Shown: one piece after another, positions 32,141 through 39,347 of the stretch
Layout: each line of letters opens with the position of its first letter
Numbering within the stretch: the first letter of the stretch is position 1
Origin: DASVTR01 sp036387475
GTDB taxonomy: Bacteria; Acidobacteriota; Blastocatellia; Pyrinomonadales; Pyrinomonadaceae
DNA: 64,000 nt
Assembly: GCA_036387475.1 (NCBI GenBank)
Contig: DASVTR010000020.1
Location: 1 to 64,000 of the forward strand
Direction: 5' to 3'
Translations under genes and position numbers: made by a program
The notes under the pieces: model-generated
Databases searched by the model: none
The model's input: only the letters and a program-made list of their open reading frames with translations
Told to the model about the DNA's origin: nothing

Positions 32141-34090
32141 TCAGACTTTTGCGAACACTTCCGCCGGGTCGCCCATGTCGCGCGCCGAGGGCGTGATGAT
32201 GGTGCGGGCGTTGACGTAAATCTTTTCGCCTTTCTGAATGGCGCGACGTACGTCGTCCTCGCTGACGAAATCCACTGCCTTGCGCTGGTTGCCGTTCGTC
32301 GCCTGTGTTGCTCCGCCTGCTGGCGCGGGCCTTGTAGTTGGCGGCGCAGATGGCGCAGGCGATACAGTTTGCGTGGGCGAAGGCTGCTGAGACGCAGTAG
32401 CAGCACCGTTGCCGCCATTCGCTTCGGCAGTCGGCGCGGCGGCAGCCTGCGGCGCTGCTTCTGACCTGTCGTAACTACTACCAGCTTCGATGTCAATCAC
32501 GGGTTGATACTGCGCTGGCGAAGCAGAAGCATGAAGCGGCGCGTGCTCTTCTCGCGCGGGCTGATTCTCAGTACGGTTCGCCAGAAAGCGATCCACGATA
32601 GCTGCTATCTCTTCGCGACCGATGGCGTGTCCCGTCGTTTGTGCTGCGACAGGTTGCAAATTCGAGGAAACGGCAGCGGGCCTTGCGCCCGTTGGCGCGC
32701 TCGTGGTCTGCGATTGCGCGGCAAGGGCCGGGCGCGCGCTCTTGACCGCACGCGTCTCAAAGGCCACGCGCTTGATGTCCATTAAGTGCAGCGGCGAGAC
32801 GTTGTCGGAAGTGACGTTGCCGCCCCATGAGCCGCAGCCCAGAGTCATAGAGGGCGGAAGCGCCGTAGAGAAACCGATAGCGCCGTGCGTCGTCGGCGAG
32901 TTGACGATGACACGCGAGGCTGGCATCTCTCGACCATAAGCGACAGCCGCCTCGCGCGAGCGTGTGTGAACGCCAGCGGTGTGGCCCATGCCGCCGTAAG
33001 ATAAGACTTCAAAGCAACGCGCCGCGCCACGTTCGATTCCGTCTTCGACGTAGAAGGCTAAGATAGGCGAGAGCTTTTCCATCGAAAGCGGATACTCGCG
33101 CCCGACGCCTCCGACATCCGCGAGCAAACAACGTGTGCCCGGCGGCACGTTCAGCCCTGCCATCTTCGCAATCACTTCGACAGACCTGCCGACGATGGCC
33201 GGATTCAAAGAGCGTTGCGGAGTGGCGACGACTTTGGCGAGTTGGTCTGCTTCCGCAGCCGACAGGAAGTGTCCGCCCTGCGCCTTAAACTGTTCGCGCA
33301 CAGCCTTCTCAACCGGAGCATCGGCCACGACCGCCTGCTCCGAAGCGCAGATTGTTCCGTTGTCAAAGCACGTTCCAGTCAGAATGTCCTGCACGGCCTT
33401 TGCCACGTCCGCCGTCCTCTCTATGAAGGATGGAACGTTGCCTGGGCCAACGCCAAACGCGGGCTTCCCCGACGAATATGCTGCGCGCACAAGACCGATG
33501 CCGCCCGTCGCAAGGATGACGGCGGTCTGCTTATGCTTCATCAAGGCTTCAGTGCCTTCGATGGTAGCAGAAGTCATGCAGCCGATGGCGTCAGCAGGCA
33601 AGCCCTCCTTGAGAGCAGCTTCGCGGACGACCTTCACCGCTTCGTTAATGCAGCGCGCCGCCGATGGATGCGGCGACAGCACAATGCTATTGCGCGATTT
33701 GATAGCGATGAGGCATTTGAAGATAGCGGTCGAGGTCGGGTTGGTCGAAGGAATGATTCCGGCGACGACGCCGCGTGGGCTGGCAATCTCCACCACGTCT
33801 TTCGATTCGTTGACGACGCCGACTGTGCGCAGATTCTTAAAGTAGTTCCAGACATCTTCGGAGGCGAAGCGATTCTTCTCTGCCTTGTCCGCCGGAATAC
33901 CGTAGCCCGTCTCTTCTGTCGCCATCGCGCCGAGACGCGCGGCTTCCCTGAGCGCGGCCTTCGCCATCGCCTCGCAGATGCGATCAATCTTGCCCTGATC
34001 GAAGCGCGCCAACTCAACTTGTGCCCGGTGCGCCGCCTCCACCAGGTCGCGCGCCTGCTGCACCGACACGAGGTCTTTGTCAACGGACAT
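32141..34090 (-). CDS. CoA-acylating aldehyde dehydrogenase with long C-terminal microcompartment-type tail
   Basis: 649 residues. Residues 1-450 are a full acylating aldehyde dehydrogenase of the AdhE-N/EutE/PduP type, which oxidises an aldehyde to acyl-CoA with NAD+. Catalytic Cys248 lies in DNGTICASEQ; the cofactor region has PSTNPTSTAIFK and GGIGLVRAA. A flexible Ala/Pro/Ser-rich tail of about 200 residues follows. It holds an amphipathic helix (488-505, HAIGREEIAAIVDRFL) resembling an encapsulation peptide. It ends in a small module (606-649) with VSEDDVRRAIQKGEKIYV and ITPSARDMG, a motif also seen at the N-terminus of EutT/EutQ-type proteins. GGAGGT precedes the ATG. Confidence 0.93.
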   Translation of the reverse strand: MSVDKDLVSVQQARDLVEAAHRAQVELARFDQGKIDRICEAMAKAALREAARLGAMATEETGYGIPADKAEKNRFASEDVWNYFKNLRTVGVVNESKDVVEIASPRGVVAGIIPSTNPTSTAIFKCLIAIKSRNSIVLSPHPSAARCINEAVKVVREAALKEGLPADAIGCMTSATIEGTEALMKHKQTAVILATGGIGLVRAAYSSGKPAFGVGPGNVPSFIERTADVAKAVQDILTGTCFDNGTICASEQAVVADAPVEKAVREQFKAQGGHFLSAAEADQLAKVVATPQRSLNPAIVGRSVEVIAKMAGLNVPPGTRCLLADVGGVGREYPLSMEKLSPILAFYVEDGIERGAARCFEVLSYGGMGHTAGVHTRSREAAVAYGREMPASRVIVNSPTTHGAIGFSTALPPSMTLGCGSWGGNVTSDNVSPLHLMDIKRVAFETRAVKSARPALAAQSQTTSAPTGARPAAVSSNLQPVAAQTTGHAIGREEIAAIVDRFLANRTENQPAREEHAPLHASASPAQYQPVIDIEAGSSYDRSEAAPQAAAAPTAEANGGNGAATASQQPSPTQTVSPAPSAPPTTRPAPAGGATQATNGNQRKAVDFVSEDDVRRAIQKGEKIYVNARTIITPSARDMGDPAEVFAKV

Positions 34091-34106
34091 AATTACACCT
34101 CCGAAA

Positions 34107-34189
34107 AGCAGGAGTCAGTAGAAAAGAAAATCAAAAGGAAGTGGTCGCAGCCGATTATTCCGGCTTCTGACTCCTGACTCCTGCTTTTA
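34107..34189. repeat. Heptamer-arm hairpin repeat (GGAGTCA family)
   Basis: GGAGTCA, GTAGAAA on the left and CTTCTGA, CTCCTGA, CTCCTG on the right, with the variant core GGTCGCAGCC. Shorter left arm than the other copies. Confidence 0.8.
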
Positions 34190-34585
34190 CTTCGCCTTTT
34201 CTCTGTTGTTCTCGCGTGCACCTTGAAGCGAGCGGCCCTGATCGCCTTCGCTGAGTTGGGCCTGCGAGCCTCCGCCGACGGCCTTTTCATCCGGGCTGTA
34301 GCCGGTGCGACCGTTCTTCGGCAGCACGCGCTCGACTTCACCGTGGGGGCGAGGGATGACATGCACGCTGATTAACTCTCCGACGCGACGAGCGGCAGCC
34401 GCGCCCGCGTCCGTCGCGGCCTTGACCGCGCCGACATCGCCGCGCACGAAGATCGTCACGTAGCCCGCGCCGATATATTCTTTTCCTAAAAGTGTGACGT
34501 TGGCCGCTTTGACCATCGCGTCAGCCGCTTCCACCGCGCCGACGAAACCTTTGGTCTCAACCATTCCGAGTGCTTCGAGAGGCAT
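34187..34585 (-). CDS. BMC-domain hexameric microcompartment shell protein (first copy)
   Basis: 132 residues. The BMC fold (about residues 1-92) begins MPLEALGMVETKGFVGAVEA, with AANVTLLGKEYIGAGYV and VRGDVGAVKAATDAGAA. After HVIPRPHGEVERVLP there is a hydrophilic C-terminal extension of about 40 residues not found in short PduA-type proteins; it may line the shell or bind cargo. The ATG at 34585 has AGGAGGAG upstream, the strongest Shine-Dalgarno of the locus, fitting a gene that must be made in excess. It is the first gene of the set, and a plausible promoter lies upstream. Confidence 0.94.
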   Translation of the reverse strand: MPLEALGMVETKGFVGAVEAADAMVKAANVTLLGKEYIGAGYVTIFVRGDVGAVKAATDAGAAAARRVGELISVHVIPRPHGEVERVLPKNGRTGYSPDEKAVGGGSQAQLSEGDQGRSLQGARENNREKAK

Positions 34586-34651
34586 TGAGCTTCTCCTCCT
34601 CACATTTGCAGTTGTCTGAGTTAAAAACGAATTTTGCTTGTCGAACGCTCC

Positions 34652-34680
34652 ATCGTAGTCCTGTGTGCGGCAAGAATCAA
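34652..34680 (-). promoter_or_regulatory. Candidate promoter of the microcompartment locus
   Basis: On the - strand TTGATT (34680-34675) and TACGAT (34657-34652) are separated by 17 bases, a good fit to a housekeeping promoter. The transcript would start near 34645, giving a leader of about 60 bases before the strong ribosome-binding site of the first shell gene. Confidence 0.45.
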
Positions 34681-34692
34681 GAGACGGATGAA

Positions 34693-34784
34693 GAGTCTGG
34701 GAGTCTGGAGTCAAAAGTCTGGAGTCATAGACTGAAAGACATTTGTTTTTTGACTCCAGACTTTTGACTCCGGACTCTCGACTT
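34693..34784. repeat. Heptamer-arm hairpin repeat (GTCTGGA family) in divergent promoter region
   Basis: GTCTGGA, GTCAAAA, GTCTGGA, GTCATAG on the left and GACTCCA, GACTTTT, GACTCCG, GACTCTC on the right. It lies between the two divergent promoters for the shell gene and the RodZ-like gene. Confidence 0.85.
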
Positions 34785-34792
34785 GTAGAAGT

Positions 34793-34822
34793 TTGACAAC
34801 GTTTTGCAGCGCACGTTATATT
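34793..34822 (+). promoter_or_regulatory. Candidate housekeeping promoter for the RodZ-like gene
   Basis: TTGACA (34793-34798) and TATATT (34817-34822) with an 18-base spacer. The -35 is a perfect consensus. Transcription would start near 34829, about 65 bases before the ATG at 34894. Confidence 0.6.
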
Positions 34823-34893
34823 GCGCCACAAGGCAGTTTAATGGGGCGGCCCTACTTCGACCAACCTGAGCCGAAGGCGGACGTGGATTGGTG

Positions 34894-35661
34894 ATGGCAG
34901 CAAATTTCGGAGAAGAATTGCGGCTCGCACGTGAGGCGCGCGGCATCAGCTTGCGCGAAATTTCCGAGCAGACGCGCATCTCCATGCGTTATCTGGAAGC
35001 CATCGAAACCAACGATTACAAGCGCCTGCCCGGCGGCATCTTTAATCGCAGCTTCATCAAAGCCTACGCCAAGTATGTCGGTTACGACGAGCAGGCGGCG
35101 CTCGAAGGCTATGCGCGGACGGCGCGCGAGCAGGGCGACACGGACGAAGTCTTAACGACGCCTTATCAATCGCGCGTTTATACAGACAGTAATACGCGCT
35201 CTCCGGTCGTCACGCTCTTGTTAACGGTTCTCATCCTGGCCGTTTTGTCGCTTGTCGTCTGGGGTGCAAAGCATTGGTACGAGCGACGCGAGGCCGCGCG
35301 CGCCGGGGGCAATCCTGCGACAGCGAATCCGCAGAGCACACAAGGGACTGGAGCGCCCGCGCCCGTTGCTCCGGCCAATCAGAGCGCGCCAGCAGCCAAT
35401 ACTTTTCATATTCAGATTAAAGCGCGCGGCAAGAGCGTTTGGATTAGCGCGCAGGTGGATGACGCGAAGAAGGCTTCCGGCATTATGCTTCAGCCGGAGG
35501 AAGCGAGAGAGTTTGACCCGCAGCAAAGTTTGAAAATTGGCTACGCGCAGGTCAACGCCTCCGCACTCGAAGTAAGCATTAATGGCCGTCAGGCCAAAGT
35601 GCCGCCGGACAAGGCCGGGATGTTGATTACAAAGGATAATTACGAACAGCTTTTACAATAA
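34894..35661 (+). CDS. RodZ-like transmembrane protein with HTH and DUF4115 domains
   Basis: About 255 residues from ATG 34894 (TTG 34888 is in frame but less likely). An N-terminal Cro/C1-type helix-turn-helix (about 5-65: GEELRLAREARGISLREIS, IFNRSFIKAYAKYVGYDE) precedes a membrane helix (about 107-130). A Pro/Ala-rich periplasmic linker leads to a C-terminal DUF4115 domain (about 165-252). This is the RodZ layout; RodZ links MreB to the envelope and keeps rod shape. Good consensus promoter upstream and a terminator downstream. Whether it works with MreB here cannot be told from the window. Confidence 0.85.
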   Translation: MAANFGEELRLAREARGISLREISEQTRISMRYLEAIETNDYKRLPGGIFNRSFIKAYAKYVGYDEQAALEGYARTAREQGDTDEVLTTPYQSRVYTDSNTRSPVVTLLLTVLILAVLSLVVWGAKHWYERREAARAGGNPATANPQSTQGTGAPAPVAPANQSAPAANTFHIQIKARGKSVWISAQVDDAKKASGIMLQPEEAREFDPQQSLKIGYAQVNASALEVSINGRQAKVPPDKAGMLITKDNYEQLLQ

Positions 35662-35750
35662 ATCAACGCGAAAGCTTTTGCCCGCTGACGATGAGCGCGC
35701 GCTGAACGTCTGCCCTGTGGCCGAGTTTGCGCGCAACACGAAAGACGAGC

Positions 35751-35781
35751 GCCCGCTTTTAATCGCGGGCATTTTTGTTTT
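35751..35781 (+). terminator. Rho-independent terminator after the RodZ-like gene
   Basis: GCCCGC (35751-35756) pairs with GCGGGC (35764-35769), followed by ATTTTTGTTTT. Confidence 0.75.
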
Positions 35782-35782
35782 A

Positions 35783-35850
35783 AGTAATTAGTAATCAGTA
35801 GTCAGTAAAAACATAAAACTAAAAACTTATTACTTGTTACTGATTACTTG
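35783..35850. repeat. Heptamer-arm hairpin repeat (AGTAATC family)
   Basis: AGTAATT, AGTAATC, AGTAGTC, AGTAAAA on the left; TTATTAC, TTGTTAC, TGATTAC on the right. Immediately upstream of guaB. Confidence 0.85.
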
Positions 35851-35865
35851 AAAGAGGAAAGAGCA

Positions 35866-37332
35866 ATGATAACGCCTGATATTCGCGAAGGTCTCACGTT
35901 CGACGATGTGCTTTTAGTTCCGGCTCGCTCGGATGTCTTGCCGACGGAGACGGACGTGTCAACACAGTTTACGCGCGCCATACGCTTGCAGATTCCGCTG
36001 TGCTCATCGGCGATGGATACGGTCACAGAAAGCCCGCTCGCTATCGCTCTGGCCCAACAGGGCGGCATCGGCGTCATACATAAAAATCTTCCTATCGAGC
36101 GGCAGGCCGAAGAGGTTGACAAGGTCAAGCGCTCTGAGTCCGGGATGATTGTTGACCCTGTGACGATTCGCCCGGATCGTCCCGTTAGTGAAGCGCTCAG
36201 CGTGATGGAGCGTTACAAGATCAGCGGCGTGCCCGTTGTTGACGAAGACGGGCATCTCGTCGGCATCATCACCAACCGCGATTTGCGTTTCGAGACGCGC
36301 TTTGACATCCCCGTCTCAGAGGTGATGACAAAGCAGCCGCTCGTCACCGTCCCTGTCGGCACGACGCTCGAACAGGCCAAGGCCGTGCTGCAAAAGCACC
36401 GCATCGAAAAGCTGCTCGTCATCGACGGCGACAAACACATCAAGGGACTGATTACAGTCAAAGACATTCAGAAGGCTATCAAGTATCCGTCAGCCGCGAA
36501 AGACGACCTTGGCCGCCTGCGTGTTGCCGCCGCCATCGGCGCAACCGGAGACTTTCGCGAGCGCGCAGACGAATTAGTCCGCGCACGCGTTGATTGCCTC
36601 GTCATCGACACGGCCCACGGCCATTCCTCGCGCGTCATCGAAGCCGCCAGAGAGATTAAGCGTCGCCATGCGGATGTGCAATTGATAGCCGGAAACGTCG
36701 GCACAACCGAAGGAGCGAGCGCACTGATTGACTCAGGCGTTGATGCCATCAAGGTCGGCATCGGGCCGGGAAGTATCTGCACGACGCGCGTCGTGACGGG
36801 CGCAGGCATCCCGCAGATTACTGCTATTAACGACTGTGTGCGGGCGGCGAAAGAGAGCAATGTTCCGCTGATTGCAGACGGCGGCGTGAAGTTTTCGGGC
36901 GACGTAGCGAAGGCGATTGCGGCGGGCGCAGACGTGGTAATGATCGGCTCGCTCTTTGCCGGAACAGAGGAATCGCCCGGCGAGTTGATTCTCTTTCAGG
37001 GCCGTTCGTTTAAATCATATCGCGGGATGGGTTCTATCGGAGCGATGCGCGAAGGCTCGCGCGACCGCTACAGCCAGGAGCGCACGGAGATGGAATCCAA
37101 GCTCGTCCCCGAAGGCATCGAAGGCCGCGTGCCCTACAAGGGGACGCTGGCCGATATGGTGACGCAACTGGTCGGGGGCTTACGCGCAGGGATGGGCTAC
37201 ACGGGCTGCCGCAACATACGCGAGTTTCAGGAACAGACGCGCTTTGTCCGCATCACCTCGGCTGGCCTGCGCGAATCACACGTCCACGACGTGATTATCA
37301 CGAAGGAAGCGCCTAACTATCGTTTGGAATAA
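35866..37332 (+). CDS. guaB: Inosine-5'-monophosphate dehydrogenase
   Basis: 488 residues. Oxidises IMP to XMP with NAD+, the rate-limiting step to GMP. The TIM-barrel catalytic domain is split by a pair of CBS domains (about 92-205: SVMERYKISGVPVVDEDGHL). The active-site loop has GIGPGSICTTRVVTG with the catalytic Cys, and the flap has GMGSIGAM. Start at ATG 35866, preceded by AGAGGAAAGAG. Its last 16 bases overlap the end of the convergent DUF2238 gene. A repeat hairpin and a terminator lie upstream, so it probably has its own promoter. Confidence 0.96.
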   Translation: MITPDIREGLTFDDVLLVPARSDVLPTETDVSTQFTRAIRLQIPLCSSAMDTVTESPLAIALAQQGGIGVIHKNLPIERQAEEVDKVKRSESGMIVDPVTIRPDRPVSEALSVMERYKISGVPVVDEDGHLVGIITNRDLRFETRFDIPVSEVMTKQPLVTVPVGTTLEQAKAVLQKHRIEKLLVIDGDKHIKGLITVKDIQKAIKYPSAAKDDLGRLRVAAAIGATGDFRERADELVRARVDCLVIDTAHGHSSRVIEAAREIKRRHADVQLIAGNVGTTEGASALIDSGVDAIKVGIGPGSICTTRVVTGAGIPQITAINDCVRAAKESNVPLIADGGVKFSGDVAKAIAAGADVVMIGSLFAGTEESPGELILFQGRSFKSYRGMGSIGAMREGSRDRYSQERTEMESKLVPEGIEGRVPYKGTLADMVTQLVGGLRAGMGYTGCRNIREFQEQTRFVRITSAGLRESHVHDVIITKEAPNYRLE

Positions 37333-37991
37333 TCAATCGGGAGTTTTCTTTGACCGAGATAAGTGCCAAGCTGGAGGTCGTGCCATTTTGTAAAGAGCAT
37401 AAGCGCGCAGATTGCGCCGACGAGGGCGAGCAGCATGTCCCAGTGCGAGTCCCAGATGTCGCCCTGTGTGGCGAGAAAGGCGTTGCCGAGTTCGGGGCTG
37501 GCGAGAAGCGAGACCCACCACTCTATGAACTCGTAGAATGCGCCGATAGCCAGCAAGATTGCAGCCGTGATGAAGGCCATCCAGCGGCGCGACGTTTTGA
37601 CGTACTGCAAGAGAATTTCCCTCACTGGAATCGCCATCAGAAAACCGAGCATGAAGTGGGCCACGCGGTCGTAGTGGTTGCGCGAGAGATGAAACTCGTC
37701 GCGCAGCCAGTTGAAGGGCGGCGCGAGCGCGTAGGTGTAGTGCCCGCCGTAGGATTGCACGAAGAGGTAAAAGAAAATCAGGTAGTAAGAGAGCCGTGTG
37801 AATTTGTAATAAGGATAAGCGATGAGCACGGCCAGGAGCATCGAGAGGGGAAAGAAGTTTTCCAGCGCCCAGTCCCAACGATCGTAGGGGCGAATCCCCA
37901 GCACAGTGAAGCCTATGGCGTAGATGATGAGCAGCGTTAGCAATTCTCTTCTTGATGGAATTTGTTTGCGCTGTTCTGTGTTTGAGTTCAT
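37317..37991 (-). CDS. DUF2238 integral membrane protein
   Basis: 224 residues, six or so membrane segments (about 17-35, 46-63, 68-88, 112-130, 138-158, 180-200). Family landmarks visible: the YDRWDWALENFFPL segment, HFMLGFLMAIPVRE, YEFIEWWVSL and TQGDIWDSHWDML, as in the E. coli YjdF-type family. Function is unknown. The gene converges on guaB, overlapping by 16 bases, which suggests both messages end nearby. It begins at an ATG with no strong Shine-Dalgarno. Confidence 0.88.
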   Translation of the reverse strand: MNSNTEQRKQIPSRRELLTLLIIYAIGFTVLGIRPYDRWDWALENFFPLSMLLAVLIAYPYYKFTRLSYYLIFFYLFVQSYGGHYTYALAPPFNWLRDEFHLSRNHYDRVAHFMLGFLMAIPVREILLQYVKTSRRWMAFITAAILLAIGAFYEFIEWWVSLLASPELGNAFLATQGDIWDSHWDMLLALVGAICALMLFTKWHDLQLGTYLGQRKLPIDYSKR

Positions 37992-38303
37992 AGTATTTGC
38001 AACAGGCTTTCGAGCAGTCCGGTGATATTAAAGCCTGTCTGTCTTCGGCTCTCAATGAACGAACGTGAGCCTGGTTCGACGGGCACAGTAGCTTGTGCGC
38101 TCGTCCTCGTCAATAATGCATGAGCCGTTCGTGCTTCGCCAGACACTTGCAAGCCGTAGCGACGCGCAGAGATTATTTGACGAATGTCGGGCCGGGGCTG
38201 CGTCAGCGCAGACAGCAATAGCGTGCTTTACGGCGCAACGTAGTGTAGCCCTGATGCAGAGAGCGCGGCACTCTATTTGCCGCATGCCAATGGATACCAG
38301 CAG
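37992..38303. other. 312-base divergent intergenic region
   Basis: Between the DUF2238 gene and the diacylglycerol kinase-like gene. It contains no repeat hairpin of the kind found in other gaps and no convincing coding frame. It presumably holds both promoters, but no consensus pair could be placed with confidence. Confidence 0.4.
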
Positions 38304-39203
38304 ATGAATGAGCGGCAGGCAATCTTAATCTCAAATCCGAACGCGGGGCGCGGCGGAGAGCGGCGCGAGCGCGAGGTGGAGCAGTTCTGTCAATATCTCA
38401 AGGCTCGCGGCGTCGAGGTTGAGGTCATCAAGACGACCGGGCCAAACGACGCTGCGCGGCTGGCGGCGCGGGTGGCCGACGAAGGCGCGCGTCAAGTCAT
38501 CGTCTCCGGCGGAGACGGCACGATTAACGAAGCGCTGCAAGGTTTGATTGGGAGAAATGTGCGGCTCGGCATCTGGCCGCGCGGGACGGCAAACGTGCTG
38601 GCGCGCGAGTTGAAGATTCCGCTCAATTGGAAGGGCGCGGCGGAAGTGATTGTGCGCGGCCACGCAGAGACTGTCTATGTCGGCTGCGCGACGATAGAGA
38701 GCAGTGGCGAGCGGCGTTATTTTTTCCTGATGGCGGGGGTGGGCCTTGATGCTTCCGTGGTGCAGTACGTCCACCCAGGTCTCAAGCGATTAGTTGGCGA
38801 GGCGGCCTTCTGGTACGCGGGGCTGGGCCATCTGGCGCATTGGAATCCAGTGCCTTTCAATGTCGAGGTTGACGGCGAGAGCTTTCCGGCGACCTTTGCC
38901 GCCATCGGCAACTCTGCACATTACGGCGGCAATCTGGGGATTACGCCGCGCGCAACCTTGGGCCAACCGGAATTCGAAGTCTGCATTGTCGATTCGCAGA
39001 GCCGTCTGCGCTATCTATACCTGCTCTCACACGCGATGCGCAGCAGCGGCGTCCCCGTCGAAGCGCGCGGCGCTCGCTTTGTTCGCACAACCCGCATCCG
39101 CGCCGAAGGTGAGGCCCTCGTTCAGGTTGACGGCGAACTCATCGGCAGCCTCCCGATGACCTTCGAGGTCGCTCCCGATTCCATAGAAATCATTATACCG
39201 TAG
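38304..39203 (+). CDS. Diacylglycerol/lipid kinase family protein (DagK/YegS type)
   Basis: About 299 residues from ATG 38304 (an in-frame ATG 27 bases earlier is possible). The catalytic domain (about 5-130) has ISNPNAGRGGERR and the signature SGGDGTINEALQGLIG, which binds ATP and lipid. The C-terminal beta-sandwich of the YegS/LCB5 family follows, with GVGLDASVVQYV and IGNSAHYGGNLGITP, a conserved stretch, and ends in VDGELIGSLPMTFEV. Soluble, membrane-associated. Exact substrate (diacylglycerol, phosphatidylglycerol or other lipid) cannot be told. Confidence 0.9.
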   Translation: MNERQAILISNPNAGRGGERREREVEQFCQYLKARGVEVEVIKTTGPNDAARLAARVADEGARQVIVSGGDGTINEALQGLIGRNVRLGIWPRGTANVLARELKIPLNWKGAAEVIVRGHAETVYVGCATIESSGERRYFFLMAGVGLDASVVQYVHPGLKRLVGEAAFWYAGLGHLAHWNPVPFNVEVDGESFPATFAAIGNSAHYGGNLGITPRATLGQPEFEVCIVDSQSRLRYLYLLSHAMRSSGVPVEARGARFVRTTRIRAEGEALVQVDGELIGSLPMTFEVAPDSIEIIIP

Positions 39204-39208
39204 ACAAA

Positions 39209-39347
39209 ATATGAACCGGAACGATGAAGGATGAAGTATAAGCAGTTTACAGTTTTCAGTTTTCAGAACAAGCAACTGGTCTGTGCTGAAAACTGAAAAC
39301 CGAAAACTGTAAACTGTTTTCCGCGCTCATCGTTCCGCGTTCATACT
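39209..39347. repeat. Nested compound repeat: GATGAAC-family arms enclosing a CAGTTTT-family hairpin
   Basis: Outer arms: ATGAACC, GGAACGA, TGAAGGA on the left (39211-39238) and CGCTCATC, GTTCCGC, GTTCATA on the right. The inner hairpin (39243-39318) has CAGTTTT units and CTGAAAA units, with AGCAACTGGTCTG in its loop, the reverse of the loop at 17219. The outer right arm also encodes the end of the M61 peptidase gene. Confidence 0.85.

Noticed and set aside
33215..34177. 320-codon frame opposite the aldehyde dehydrogenase
   Set aside because: Antisense shadow; the opposite strand encodes an unmistakable enzyme with its catalytic motif.
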